Positions 36,003 to 45,142 of a stretch of DNA of 64,000 nucleotides are shown here, one piece after another. The notes under the pieces were generated by a model. The model saw only the letters and a list, made by a program, of their open reading frames with translations. It made no database searches and was not told the DNA's origin. A program made the position numbers and the translations under genes. Positions within the stretch are counted from its first letter, which is position 1; each line of letters starts with the position of its first letter. The stretch comes from Bradyrhizobium genosp. L (GTDB lineage Bacteria; Pseudomonadota; Alphaproteobacteria; Rhizobiales; Xanthobacteraceae): contig NZ_CP061378.1 in assembly GCF_015624485.1 (NCBI RefSeq), positions 1,302,001 to 1,366,000 on the forward strand. The letters run 5' to 3'.

Positions 36003-36960
36003 TGGACATGGAATCTCGCGGCGGACGGCGCTTGGCCTCGCGGCGCTGACCTTGAGCGGACTGTCGGCGAAGGCCGCGCCATCGCGCGTCTCGCAGCTCG
36101 GCCCCGATACGGCGCGGTTCGCCGGCGCTTTCGTCAATTGGGGCGACACCGGCCGCGAGCACATGCTGCAGGCCTGGGAGAAATGGCTGAACCAGCGTCC
36201 TTCATCGGTGCTCGGCGTCGACTTCTACGGCCAGAACGATTGGGAGGACTTTCACAAATTCGATTGGGTCCCTGGGCTCTGGAAGAAGCTCAATCCGGCG
36301 CGCAACGTCGTCTGGTCGGTGCCGCTCACCATCACGGGCACGCCGCTCGCCGATGTCGCCGGCGGCCTGCACGATGCCGACTTCGAGGCTGCGGCCCGCG
36401 CGATCGCGCAGGCGCATCCGAGGGCGATCATCCGCCTCGGCTGGGAGATGAACATCTCCAACATGGGCTGGTGCGCCAAGGGACAGGAGGACGACTACAT
36501 CCAGTCGTTCCGCCGCGTGGTCGCAATCTTCCGCCGGCAATCCAATGGCTTCAAGTTCGACTGGTGCCCGGGCTGGGGCGCCCAGGACACGCCTGCCGAC
36601 ATGGCCTACCCCGGCAATGATTTCGTCGATTACGTTGGGCTCGATGTCTACGATTTCACCGCGGAAGGCACTGCGGCGGAACGCTGGACCAACCGCTATC
36701 TCAAGGCGCCGTTCGGCCTGGAATGGCAGCGCGAGTTCGCCGCCGCGCGTGGCAAGCAGATGAGCTATCCCGAATGGGGCGTCGGCCAGTCCGGCGACAA
36801 CGCGTACTTCGTGCAGCAGATGCATGACTGGTTCGCCGCCAATAAGGCCGCGATAGCCTATGCCGCCTATTTCGACGTCGACGGCCTGTGGCCGACGCAG
36901 ATCGACAATGGGAAGTTTCCGAAGTCGGCGAGCCTGTTCCGAACGCTGTTCGCAGGGTAG
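35992..36960 (+). CDS. Exported GH26-like glycoside hydrolase
   Basis: A 322-residue enzyme with a twin-arginine-like leader (SRRTALGLAALTLSGLSA). The fold and motifs resemble GH26 endo-mannanase/lichenase-type TIM barrels: acid/base glutamate in RLGWEMNISN and nucleophile in MSYPEWGVGQ. ATG 35992 overlaps the acyltransferase stop by 11 bp and has a GGAG. Coupling to a polymer-decorating acyltransferase suggests cleavage of the same exopolysaccharide, either for trimming or release. The exact bond is not predictable. Confidence 0.82.
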   Translation: MRTDGHGISRRTALGLAALTLSGLSAKAAPSRVSQLGPDTARFAGAFVNWGDTGREHMLQAWEKWLNQRPSSVLGVDFYGQNDWEDFHKFDWVPGLWKKLNPARNVVWSVPLTITGTPLADVAGGLHDADFEAAARAIAQAHPRAIIRLGWEMNISNMGWCAKGQEDDYIQSFRRVVAIFRRQSNGFKFDWCPGWGAQDTPADMAYPGNDFVDYVGLDVYDFTAEGTAAERWTNRYLKAPFGLEWQREFAAARGKQMSYPEWGVGQSGDNAYFVQQMHDWFAANKAAIAYAAYFDVDGLWPTQIDNGKFPKSASLFRTLFAG

Positions 36961-36979
36961 TTGACCGGTCTAGCAGCCA

Positions 36980-37022
36980 AGCAAAGGCCCGACCGGTCCG
37001 CGACCACTCGGGCTTCTTTGCT
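36980..37022. terminator. Bidirectional hairpin between convergent genes
   Basis: AGCAAAG and GGCCCGA on the left pair with TCGGGC and CTTTGCT on the right around a short loop. It occupies the 76-bp convergent gap between the glycosidase and radical SAM genes, with no clear U-tract on either side. Called as a terminator from position and symmetry. Confidence 0.55.
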
Positions 37023-37036
37023 GTGCGGCCGTTGGA

Positions 37037-38125
37037 TCAGGCCGCCTTGGTGTTCGTCAGCAGCGTCAGACCCATCTTCAGCTTGTCCTGAAGTGTGCGC
37101 TGCGCGAGGCAGGTGAACAGGCAGAGCTTGTCGCAAGCGACGGTTTCCTTGCGCCGCGTGCGGGCCTCCTCGCTGTACCAGATCTCGCGCGCGGTCTGGG
37201 TGCGGACGTTGCCGATCGGCTTGAAGAACCAGCACACCTCGAGACGGCCGTCCGAACGGATGAAGTAATTGCGCATGCCGACCCGGCACGGCATCACCTC
37301 TGGCGGCGCCTTCTCGCGGCGGAAATGGTTCGGCCAGGCGTTCAGTACGGCCTCGCCATTGAGGATCGGCGCGCCCGCGCGCTTCAGCCGCAGCAGCTCG
37401 TCACGCACCTTGATGAGATCGTCCATCTCATTTTCGCCGATCCATAGCTCGTCCTCGACTTCCTGCGTGCCCTGCTCGACCGGCTGGAAGCTCAGTGCCG
37501 TGGCGCCGATCTCCTGGATCCAGTCGACCATCTCGGGCAAGCGGCGGAAGTTGAGCTTGTGCACGACCGGCTTGATGATGATCGGGAAGTCCAGGCCCTC
37601 TGCGCGGCGCATCTCCGACACGTTGCGGATGCCCTGCACGATGTCATTGAGCGAGTTCTCGACGCCGCGCGAGTAATTGTGAATCTCGGGATCGGTCGAA
37701 TCGATCGAGATGTTGATGTTGAAGGGGCGCGCCTCGACGGTCTGGGCGACGATCTTCTTGTTGAGATAGGCGCCGCCATTGGTGGTGACGCCCCAGTGGA
37801 TGTCGTTGTCGCGGCAGAATCGCACCAGGTCGAGAAAGCCCTTCTTGATGTAAGGCTCGCCGCCGGCGAACTCGACGTGATAGGCGCCGATGAACTCCTT
37901 GAGACTCGACAGCGCGCGCTGCCACTCCTCGATCGACATCTCGTCGCGATAGTTCGGGCGCCGCCAGTAGTCGCAGTAGCGGCATTTGTAGTTGCAGCGT
38001 TCGACCACCTCCGCGAAGATCGAAGCCGGGCGCGTGACGTCGCGGCCGGTGCGCAGATAGAGCTCTTCGGAGAGGGCGTTGCGGACGTGCTTGCTGCCGA
38101 GCGAGACGAGGTCGAGCGCTTTCAA
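37037..38125 (-). CDS. Radical SAM/SPASM-domain protein
   Basis: A 362-residue radical SAM enzyme. The iron-sulfur motif CNYKCRYC is at about residues 44-51 and the GGEPYIKK stretch near 90. A cysteine-rich SPASM-like tail (CRVGMRNYFIRSDGRLEVCW, then CDKLCLFTCL) would bind auxiliary clusters. The family covers peptide maturases and sugar or lipid modifying enzymes. Embedded in the polysaccharide island it may modify a carrier or sugar, but no precursor peptide gene is nearby. Function not assigned. Confidence 0.88.
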   Translation of the reverse strand: MKALDLVSLGSKHVRNALSEELYLRTGRDVTRPASIFAEVVERCNYKCRYCDYWRRPNYRDEMSIEEWQRALSSLKEFIGAYHVEFAGGEPYIKKGFLDLVRFCRDNDIHWGVTTNGGAYLNKKIVAQTVEARPFNINISIDSTDPEIHNYSRGVENSLNDIVQGIRNVSEMRRAEGLDFPIIIKPVVHKLNFRRLPEMVDWIQEIGATALSFQPVEQGTQEVEDELWIGENEMDDLIKVRDELLRLKRAGAPILNGEAVLNAWPNHFRREKAPPEVMPCRVGMRNYFIRSDGRLEVCWFFKPIGNVRTQTAREIWYSEEARTRRKETVACDKLCLFTCLAQRTLQDKLKMGLTLLTNTKAA

Positions 38126-38528
38126 GGTGAACCTCTGGCGGTTTTCGTGTTGTTGCGATCGGGATCAATTCGCTGAATTATGGAGGGATCAGCAAATTGG
38201 ATGCCAGCCGGAACCGGAAGCGCAGCTGGCTCGCATGCCGCGGCTCTTAACCCTAAGAACTTCTTACTTGCGCAGCGTGGAAGCGCGTCCACTTGAGCGC
38301 GGCCGCGATCCCCGGCGGCAAATCGCATCGTTAGACTTCAAATTAACCTTGCGGCGAACTCGCGCCGACCGCGGGACGCACTGGAGCGGATTTTGCCATG
38401 AGGTCGCCGTAACGTTTGAACCGCGTCCGCATCCGAGCGCGTGTCTGCCATCCTGGGACGACCCTGTTCCATAGTGATGCGCCGATCTGTGCCGATGCGA
38501 TCAGCCTATCCGGGATTGCCAGAAGGCC
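38126..38528. other. 403-bp divergent intergenic region
   Basis: Between the radical SAM and glycosyltransferase 2 genes. An AATT-CGCTG-AATT dyad lies at 38167-38179, and short AT-rich blocks (TTAACCCTAAG near 38248, AAATTAACC near 38340) break the GC-rich background. No convincing promoter, small gene or repeat is seen. Confidence 0.4.
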
Positions 38529-39533
38529 ATGAACGAGATGTCGACCGAGTTTCCCGCCGCCGACCGCGCCTGGGTGACTGCCTCGCCCGCGCTCGACTGT
38601 TCCATCGAGACCGTCATCTGCATTCCGAGCTTCCGCCGGCCGAAGCATCTCCGGCTGACCCTGGACTCGCTGGTGGCGCAGCGCACCGCGCGTCGCTTTG
38701 CAGTGGTCGTGGTCGAGAACGACGCGTCCCGCTGCGAGAGCGCGCCGGTCGCGGCCGAATTCCTCAACGCCGACCGGCTTCACGGCCTCTGCATCGTCGA
38801 GCCGCGGCAAGGCAATTGCCAGGCGATCAATGCCGCATTCGAGACCGCGCTCGAGACGTTTCCGCGCGCACAAAATTTCCTGATGATCGATGATGACGAA
38901 GTGGCTTCGCCGGACTGGCTGGAGCGGATGGTGCAGGCCGCCGAGACCAGCGGCGCTGCGATCATCGGCGGGCCGGTGTGGCCGAATTTCGATGCCGAGC
39001 ACAAGGGCGGGCTGAAGCGCCATCCGGCGTTCGCGCCGGCCTATCACGCGAGCGGTCCGGTCCCGGTGATCTATGGCTGCGGCAACTGCCTGATCCGGCG
39101 TGCGGTGTTCGAGCGGCTCGGGCAGCCGGCCTTCGACCTGCGCTTCAACTTCCTCGGCGGCGGCGACCACGATTTCTTCGCGCGGGCGCGCCGCGCGGGC
39201 TTCGGCTTCTTCTGGGTGACCGAGGCGGCGATCAGCGAGACGGTGCCTGAGAGCCGCACCCATCTCGGCTGGATCGTGCGGCGCGGCCTGCGGATCGGGG
39301 CGATCAACTATCACATCGAGAGCAAGGCGGCGCAGTCGACGTGGTCGCGCGCGGCCGTGAAAGCCAAGATGTTCGGCCTGGTGCCGTTCTCGTTCTACCG
39401 CTTCGCCCGCATCGTGCTGCGCGAGCATCAGGCCGTCATCGCGATGCACCCGATGGTGGTCGCGATCGGCAGCGCGCTTGCGGTGCTCGGCATCGAACCG
39501 CAGCCCTACGCAGCCTCGAAGATCACCTCGTGA
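38529..39533 (+). CDS. Glycosyltransferase family 2
   Basis: A 334-residue GT-A enzyme, with TVICIPSFRRPKHLRLTLDS at its nucleotide-binding start and NFLMIDDDEVASPDWLE supplying the DxD metal motif. FFGGGDHDFF-like FLGGGDHDFFARARRAGFGF marks the acceptor side. It would transfer one sugar to a lipid-linked glycan. The next gene starts on the overlapping GTGA, so they are translationally coupled. Confidence 0.88.
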   Translation: MNEMSTEFPAADRAWVTASPALDCSIETVICIPSFRRPKHLRLTLDSLVAQRTARRFAVVVVENDASRCESAPVAAEFLNADRLHGLCIVEPRQGNCQAINAAFETALETFPRAQNFLMIDDDEVASPDWLERMVQAAETSGAAIIGGPVWPNFDAEHKGGLKRHPAFAPAYHASGPVPVIYGCGNCLIRRAVFERLGQPAFDLRFNFLGGGDHDFFARARRAGFGFFWVTEAAISETVPESRTHLGWIVRRGLRIGAINYHIESKAAQSTWSRAAVKAKMFGLVPFSFYRFARIVLREHQAVIAMHPMVVAIGSALAVLGIEPQPYAASKITS

Positions 39534-40855
39534 GCGATTTCTCCATCACGACCGAAAGCCGGGCGCTGATCGCCGACATCTCGCGTCGGCCGGTGATGGA
39601 TTATGTGCGCGGCGCTGCGTTCGTCGGCATCCTTTTGCTGGTCTGGGTCTCGCTGCATCCGTTCGAGGATCTGAGCGGCTTCTATGTCGGCGAGGTGACC
39701 AACGGCCGCGAAGCGTTCCTTTACGGTCTGTTCGGCGTGCTAATGGTGGGGATGCTCGCGCTGACCATGCGCGACAACATGCCGGCGCTGAAATCGCTGC
39801 TGACGCCGGCCTTCCTGCTGTTCGCCGCCTGGATTTGCATCAGCGTGGTGCTGTCGTTCGATCCGGCGACGTCGCTGCGCCGGCTGGCGCTCTCGGTATT
39901 CGTCATCGTGACGATGGCGACGTGCGTGCTGCTGCCGAAGTCGCAGGCCGAATTGATGCGCTGGTTCGGCATCGCTGCGCTGGTGCTGCTGGCGACCTGC
40001 TATCTCGGCGTCCTGCTGGCGCCGCATCTGTCGATCCACCAGGCCACCGACCCGCAGGAACCGGCGCTCGCCGGCAATTGGCGTGGTGCATTCGGCCACA
40101 AGAACATCGCGGCCGCGATGATGACGATGCTGATCTTCATCGGCATCTATTTGTTCAAGGCCGGCAGCCGCCTGTCTGGCATCGCGGTGACCGGGCTCGC
40201 GCTGGTGTTTTTGGTCTTCACCGCCGGCAAGAGCTCGATGGCGCTGTGCATTGCCGTGCTGGGCCTGAGCGCGCTGACGGCGCTGATCCGCTCGTTCTGG
40301 GGACGCGTGCTGCTGCTGTTGATGCCGCTCGTGCTGCTTAATCTGTTCAGCGTCGGCACCGTAATGAGCGACACGCTGGCATCGATCGCCGACCTGTTGC
40401 CGCTCGACACGTCCTTCACTGGTCGCGCCGACATCTGGGCCTTTGCGCTGGACTCGCTGCACCAGCGGCTATGGACCGGATACGGTTTCGAGGCATTCTG
40501 GGGAGGCGATGCGATCCAGAATTTGAAGGAAGGCAAGGAGTGGGCGGGCTACGCTTCGCATAGCCACAACGGCTATCTCGACACCACGCTCGGCACCGGC
40601 CTGCCCGGCCTGGTGCTGCTGATCGCGGCGTTCGTCGTCAAGCCGTTGCGCGATTTCCAGGCCGCGGACGAGGGCGGCAATGACAGTCCGCTGACGATGC
40701 TGTTCCTGCGGATCTGGCTGTTCGGCCTCTATCTATCGTCGATGGAGAGCTTCTTCCTCGACCGCGCCGATACGATCTGGGGCACGTTCCTCATCGGGCT
40801 GTTCGGGCTGCATTATCTCGCCCGTTTCCGGATGCGCGCCGAAACTGCCGCTTAG
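39530..40855 (+). CDS. O-antigen ligase/Wzy-like membrane protein
   Basis: A 441-residue protein with about ten predicted membrane spans and the WaaL/Wzy-type loop NWRGAFGHKNIAAAMMTMLI and GRADIWAFALDSLHQRLWTGYGF. It probably polymerises or ligates lipid-linked oligosaccharide. The GTG start at 39530 overlaps the TGA of the upstream glycosyltransferase by four bases. The 3' end overlaps the convergent glycosyltransferase 4 gene by 4 bp. Polymerase and ligase are hard to separate by sequence. Confidence 0.85.
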   Translation: MSDFSITTESRALIADISRRPVMDYVRGAAFVGILLLVWVSLHPFEDLSGFYVGEVTNGREAFLYGLFGVLMVGMLALTMRDNMPALKSLLTPAFLLFAAWICISVVLSFDPATSLRRLALSVFVIVTMATCVLLPKSQAELMRWFGIAALVLLATCYLGVLLAPHLSIHQATDPQEPALAGNWRGAFGHKNIAAAMMTMLIFIGIYLFKAGSRLSGIAVTGLALVFLVFTAGKSSMALCIAVLGLSALTALIRSFWGRVLLLLMPLVLLNLFSVGTVMSDTLASIADLLPLDTSFTGRADIWAFALDSLHQRLWTGYGFEAFWGGDAIQNLKEGKEWAGYASHSHNGYLDTTLGTGLPGLVLLIAAFVVKPLRDFQAADEGGNDSPLTMLFLRIWLFGLYLSSMESFFLDRADTIWGTFLIGLFGLHYLARFRMRAETAA

Positions 40856-41994
40856 AACTGCGCGCGGATGGCGTTGGCGACGTCCGTCCACCAGCCGTCG
40901 AAATCGAAGGGCACGTGGACCGTCGGCCGCTTCACCGCTGCAACGATCGTATCGGCATAGATAGCGCTCTCCGCGTTGCGCGGCACCAGCAGGATGGCGC
41001 CGCGATCGATCAGCTCCTTGAAGCGCGGATGGTGGTCGAATTCGTCCGGCAGCGCCGCGCCGGTGACGATCAGCGGCCGGCCGGATTGCACGCAGGCCAG
41101 CACGCTGGAGCGCCGCGCGGTGAGCCCTTCGTCCAGCGGATAACAGAACGCGTCGACCTCGGCGAGCAGGCCGAACACCTCGTGGTCGGAGGCGACGTAG
41201 CCCGAGACGATTACGTCGCCCTTGAGCCCGAGCTTGGTCAGGCGCGCCTCGAACTCCGCCTCGACGTTCTGGACGCCGCGGATGAAGGAGCCGACATAGA
41301 CGATCAGCGGACTGAGCCCGCGCTCTTTCAGGATTGCGCCGATCGCAAGCAGCGCATTCGGCTGCTTGCCCGGATAGAGCGAGCCGAAATGGCCGATGAT
41401 GAGACGGCCGTCGCCGCGCGCGGCGACCAGCCGGCGCCGCAGCGGCGAATCCTCGATGCCGGCGGGGGCTGCGATGTTCGGCGGCAGCGGCGCGAGGGCG
41501 CATTTCCGCACCATGCCGCGCATCAGCGGATCGTCGGCAAGCTCCTTGCGCACCAGCGGCGAGAACATCACGATGGTATCGGCCAGCCACAGCGCCGGGA
41601 TATAGGTGCGCCGGCGCATCCCGTTGAGGCCGGCCCATTCGTGCTGAATCAGGACAACTTTGCGGCGCCGCAGCTTCGCAAACAGCAGCGCGAGCAGCGG
41701 CCGGACGATCAGGCGCTTCCAGGCCACGATCGGGAAGTTGCAGACCACGCTGTCGGCGTCGCCGACCGCGCGCCAGATCTCGCGCAGCGTCCCGTCGGTC
41801 TGCGTCAGGGTTAACGTCGTGCTAGCGCCGGGTGCCAGCTTTTCGATGGTTTCCTGGAGCAGGCGCGTGAATTGCCCGACGCCGCACTGCATCTGCTGGC
41901 CTGCGCCGAGAAACAGCGCACGATATCGGGGCTTTTCACTCATCGTGATTGCGTCGGATTCCGGCGATCGGTCGGTGGCGTCGCGGTTAGCCAT
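40852..41994 (-). CDS. Glycosyltransferase family 4-like protein
   Basis: A 380-residue GT-B-type transferase. The N-terminal half has YRALFLGAGQQMQCGVGQFT and the C-terminal half GHFGSLYPGKQPNALLAIG and the SGYVASDHEVFGLLAEVDAF pattern, with a donor-site glutamate near LDEGLTARRSS. It is on the opposite strand from neighbours, but belongs functionally to the polysaccharide island. ATG 41994 is used; ATG 41943 is an alternative giving 363 residues. Confidence 0.85.
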   Translation of the reverse strand: MANRDATDRSPESDAITMSEKPRYRALFLGAGQQMQCGVGQFTRLLQETIEKLAPGASTTLTLTQTDGTLREIWRAVGDADSVVCNFPIVAWKRLIVRPLLALLFAKLRRRKVVLIQHEWAGLNGMRRRTYIPALWLADTIVMFSPLVRKELADDPLMRGMVRKCALAPLPPNIAAPAGIEDSPLRRRLVAARGDGRLIIGHFGSLYPGKQPNALLAIGAILKERGLSPLIVYVGSFIRGVQNVEAEFEARLTKLGLKGDVIVSGYVASDHEVFGLLAEVDAFCYPLDEGLTARRSSVLACVQSGRPLIVTGAALPDEFDHHPRFKELIDRGAILLVPRNAESAIYADTIVAAVKRPTVHVPFDFDGWWTDVANAIRAQF

Positions 41995-42080
41995 AGCGGC
42001 GAGACATTAGCTTCGGGTAAGCGGCCGCGCATACGCGACGGCATCGTTCTTGCCAATCCCATCCAAACAGCCAGTCGCTC

Positions 42081-42095
42081 GTCCCGGAACGGGAC
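42081..42095. promoter_or_regulatory. Short perfect dyad in the divergent promoter region
   Basis: GTCCCG-GAA-CGGGAC lies 42 bp before the JmjC/cupin-like gene start and 87 bp before the glycosyltransferase start. It may be an operator or a 5'-UTR hairpin. Only the symmetry supports it. Confidence 0.3.
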
Positions 42096-42136
42096 ATCGG
42101 CTGAAACGAAATGGCGCAGCGCGTGGGAGCGCGACG

Positions 42137-43081
42137 ATGACGACAGGTATCTTCACGAATTGGGACGACAGCCACACCGCGCGCTGGAGCCGGCAGCCGG
42201 TGCAACTGGGGCACACCATGCACCAGCAGCCGGCGTTCTCGATGGATGACCTCGCTCGCCTGATCGAGACCTATCCGCGCGAGCATTACAGCCTGATCAA
42301 GACTGGCGCGCAGGGATCGAGCCGGGTCTGGCGCGAGGGCGAGATCGGCCGGCTCAGCGGCCATCAGGTGATCGAGGCGATCTCGCGCGGCGGCCTCTGG
42401 CTGAACCTGCGCAACGTCACCGCCGTCGATCGCCGCGTCCGCGACATGGTCGATCGGATGTTCGCCGAGGTCGCGGCCAAGGTGCCCGGCTTCGACGCGC
42501 CGACGCATCAGGCCGGCATCCTGATCTCCTCGCCCGACGCGCAGGTCTACTATCACGCCGACCTGCCGGGGCAGGGCCTGGTGCAGATCGCTGGCCGCAA
42601 GCGTGTCTACATCTATCCGAACTCCGCGCCGTTCATCCGGCCCGAGCATCTGGAGAACATCGCGCTGTTCGACGTCGAGGTCGATATCCCCTATGAACCC
42701 TGGTACGACCGTCACGCCAAGATCATCGACCTCGAGCCCGGCCAGATGCTGAACTGGCCGCTCAACGCGCCGCACCGGGTCGAGAATCTCGGCACGGTCA
42801 ATATCTCGATGACGATTTCCTATGTGAACGAGGAGATCCGCCGCGCCCAGATCCTGCATCTCGCCAACGGCATGCTGCGTCATCGCTTCGGCTACGCGCC
42901 GCGCAGCCGCAGCATCCGCGGCCCGTCCTTCTTCATCAAGCAGGTGATGCAGAAGCTGCTGCGCGACGGCAAATGGGTGAAGCGCGAGCGCGCGGCGCGC
43001 CGGCCGATCGACTTCCGTCTCGACGAGGCCGATCTCGGCAAGATCGTCGATCTGCCGAAGGTCGCCCTGGCGGCGGCATAG
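42137..43081 (+). CDS. JmjC/cupin-8-like protein
   Basis: A 314-residue protein with a double-stranded beta-helix core. The likely iron ligands are HAD in VYYHADLPGQGLVQIAGRKR (about residues 138-140) and the later histidine in LNAPHRVENLG. The typical JmjC/cupin-8 YIYP segment lies between. It may be a 2-oxoglutarate-dependent hydroxylase or non-enzymatic binding protein. ATG 42137, with GGGAG upstream, is chosen over ATG 42050. It lies 14 bp upstream of the FemAB-like gene in the same island. Confidence 0.78.
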   Translation: MTTGIFTNWDDSHTARWSRQPVQLGHTMHQQPAFSMDDLARLIETYPREHYSLIKTGAQGSSRVWREGEIGRLSGHQVIEAISRGGLWLNLRNVTAVDRRVRDMVDRMFAEVAAKVPGFDAPTHQAGILISSPDAQVYYHADLPGQGLVQIAGRKRVYIYPNSAPFIRPEHLENIALFDVEVDIPYEPWYDRHAKIIDLEPGQMLNWPLNAPHRVENLGTVNISMTISYVNEEIRRAQILHLANGMLRHRFGYAPRSRSIRGPSFFIKQVMQKLLRDGKWVKRERAARRPIDFRLDEADLGKIVDLPKVALAAA

Positions 43082-43095
43082 GATCGGGCGGTGGC

Positions 43096-44295
43096 ATGAC
43101 CGTGCTGACCACATCGGCGGGAGAGCTCGCGTTGCGCGCGACGCCGCGCGTGGCCGGCTTCAAGGTCGAACTGCTGTCGGACTGGACGCAGGCGGCGGTG
43201 CGCTGGGGCAGCTTCGATCCGGCGACCGCGTTCCAGCATCCGCAATGGATTGCGTCCTGGTATCGTGCCTTCGCGGCCACGGCCGGTGTCGATCCCCTCA
43301 TCGCCGTCATCACCGACGCCGTGAGCGGCGAGCGTGCCGCGCTGCTGCCCCTGATCCGGCGCCGGCAGGGGTACGTCCGCATTGTCGAATTCGCCGATCT
43401 CGAACTGACGGATTACAACGCGCCGCTGCTTGGGCCAGCCGCGCCGCGCGATGCGGCCGCGGCGCAGCGGCTGTGGCGCGCGTTGCGTTCGGCGCTGCGG
43501 AGCGAGGGGGATTTCATTCGCCTGCGCAAGATGCCGGCCGTACTCGACGGCAGGCCGAACCCGCTGGCGTTGCTCGACGGCGTGGCGGCCTGCCCGGTCA
43601 ACGGCAACCCGGTGTTCACCGGCGATGATTACGACGCCTGGCGCTACACGCTGGAAAAGACCGTGCGCAAGGAGCTGGAGCGGAGCTGGCGGGTCTTTGC
43701 GCGCGATCCGTCGGCCGCCTTCAGGATTGCCGCGAATGCCGACGAAGCGCTGAAGATCCTCGCGGCCACCGAGCGGCAGCAGGGCTCGCGGATGCAGGGC
43801 CTCGGCGTCGACTTCTTCCTCAATGACGAGAATAGCGCCGCGTTCTATCACGACCTGGTGCGTGAAGGCGTCGGCAGCGGCTACGTGCTGGTGACGGCGC
43901 TGACGGCTGGCCCGGAGATCGTCGCGACGCTGCTCGGCATCCGCACCGGCCCGCGCTATGTGATGATCCGGATCAGCAATGCCGGCGACAAATGGTCGAA
44001 CTGCTCGCCGGGCCGGCTGATTATCGAGCGCACCATGGCCGCCTTGCACAGGGACGGGGTCCGCGAGTTCGACTTCTCGGTCGGCAACTACGCCTACAAG
44101 CGCCGCTTCGGACCGACGAAAATGCCGCTGGTCGATCTCGGCGCATCGCTCGGCTGGCGCGGCCTGCCGCATGCGCTGCGCGACCGCGCCGTGCTGGCGT
44201 TGCGCCGTTACCCGAACCTGACCGCGCGGTTGAAGCAAGCGCTTGGGAAGTCGAAGCCGTTCGCGCGACGAGGGTTGAACGGCCCCGATCCGTAG
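43096..44295 (+). CDS. FemAB/BioF2-like GNAT acyltransferase
   Basis: A 399-residue protein with the double-GNAT fold of the FemAB-like Acetyltransf_6 group: FQHPQWIASWYRAFAATAGV near the start and REFDFSVGNYAYKRRFGPTK near the end. Such proteins occur in many exopolysaccharide clusters and add amino-acyl or acyl groups. ATG 43096 starts 14 bp after the cupin-like gene. Donor is unknown. Confidence 0.85.
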   Translation: MTVLTTSAGELALRATPRVAGFKVELLSDWTQAAVRWGSFDPATAFQHPQWIASWYRAFAATAGVDPLIAVITDAVSGERAALLPLIRRRQGYVRIVEFADLELTDYNAPLLGPAAPRDAAAAQRLWRALRSALRSEGDFIRLRKMPAVLDGRPNPLALLDGVAACPVNGNPVFTGDDYDAWRYTLEKTVRKELERSWRVFARDPSAAFRIAANADEALKILAATERQQGSRMQGLGVDFFLNDENSAAFYHDLVREGVGSGYVLVTALTAGPEIVATLLGIRTGPRYVMIRISNAGDKWSNCSPGRLIIERTMAALHRDGVREFDFSVGNYAYKRRFGPTKMPLVDLGASLGWRGLPHALRDRAVLALRRYPNLTARLKQALGKSKPFARRGLNGPDP

Positions 44296-44299
44296 ATCC

Positions 44300-44385
44300 G
44301 TAGGGTGGGCAAAGCGAAGCGTGCCCACCATCACCAGCGTGCTCCCGAAAGTGGGCACGTCGCTTCGCGCCTTTGCCCACCCTAC
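44300..44385. repeat. Dispersed palindromic element, family B copy 2
   Basis: Starts GTAGGGTGGGCAAAGCGAAG and ends GCCTTTGCCCACCCTAC. It is near-identical at both ends to the copy at 7080-7160. It occupies the convergent gap between the FemAB-like gene and wrbA. Confidence 0.8.
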
Positions 44386-44395
44386 GGCTATTGCG

Positions 44396-44995
44396 TCAGC
44401 CGTGCAGCTTCTTTGCCGTCTCCGCGATGGCGCGGCCCTGGTAGCGAGCGCCGGCGAGTTCGTTCTCGCTCGGCTGGCGGCTGCCGTCGCCGCCGGTGAT
44501 GGTGGTGGCGCCGTAGGGCGCGCCGCCGGTGACCTCGTCGAGTTTCATCTGACCGGCGAAGCCGTAGTTGAGGCCGACCACCGTCATGCCGAAATGCAGC
44601 AGGTTGGTGATGATCGAGAACAGCGTCGTCTCCTGGCCGCCATGCTGGGTCGCGCTCGAGGTGAAGGCGCCGCCGACCTTGCCGTTCAGCGCGCCCTTGG
44701 CCCAGAGGCCGCCGGCCTGGTCGAGGAAATTCGCCATCTGCGAGGCCATGCGGCCAAAGCGGGTGCCGGTGCCGACAATGATCGCGTCGTAATTGGCGAG
44801 GTCGTTGATCTCGGCGATCGGCGCGGCCTGGTCGACCTTGTAGTACGACGCTTTCGCGACCTCGGCCGGCACCAGTTCGGGCACGCGCTTGATATCGACG
44901 GTGGCGCCGGCTTCGCGCGCGCCTTCCGCGACGGCATTCGCCATCGCCTCGATGTGACCGTAGGCGGAATAATAGAGGACGAGAACCTTGGCCAT
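44396..44995 (-). CDS. wrbA: NAD(P)H:quinone oxidoreductase WrbA
   Basis: A 199-residue flavodoxin-like protein reducing quinones by two electrons with FMN. The phosphate loop [15 protein letters not shown] lies at residues 8-22; [19 protein letters not shown] and the [20 protein letters not shown] segment are diagnostic of WrbA. ATG 44995 is preceded by AGGAGG. With pirin and SDR genes next on the same strand, it fits an electrophile or quinone stress group. Confidence 0.93.
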   Translation of the reverse strand: MAKVLVLYYSAYGHIEAMANAVAEGAREAGATVDIKRVPELVPAEVAKASYYKVDQAAPIAEINDLANYDAIIVGTGTRFGRMASQMANFLDQAGGLWAKGALNGKVGGAFTSSATQHGGQETTLFSIITNLLHFGMTVVGLNYGFAGQMKLDEVTGGAPYGATTITGGDGSRQPSENELAGARYQGRAIAETAKKLHG

Positions 44996-45041
44996 GATGG
45001 CCTCCTGTTGGGTTTGCAGAGGGTGGAAGTTGGAGGGAGGT

Positions 45042-45128
45042 GTCATTGCCGGGCTTGACCCGCAATCCATCGACCTTGAAAGACGCTTCCGAAGCGAGAT
45101 GGATGGCCGGGTCGAGCCCGGCCATGAC
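45042..45128. repeat. Dispersed palindromic element, family D copy 2
   Basis: GTCATTGCCGGGCTTGACCC at the left pairs with GGGTCGAGCCCGGCCATGAC at the right, with an inner CCATC/GATGG pair. It lies between the pirin and wrbA genes on the same strand. Related to 2169-2272. Confidence 0.75.
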
Positions 45129-45142
45129 GAGTTGGAAGTTGA

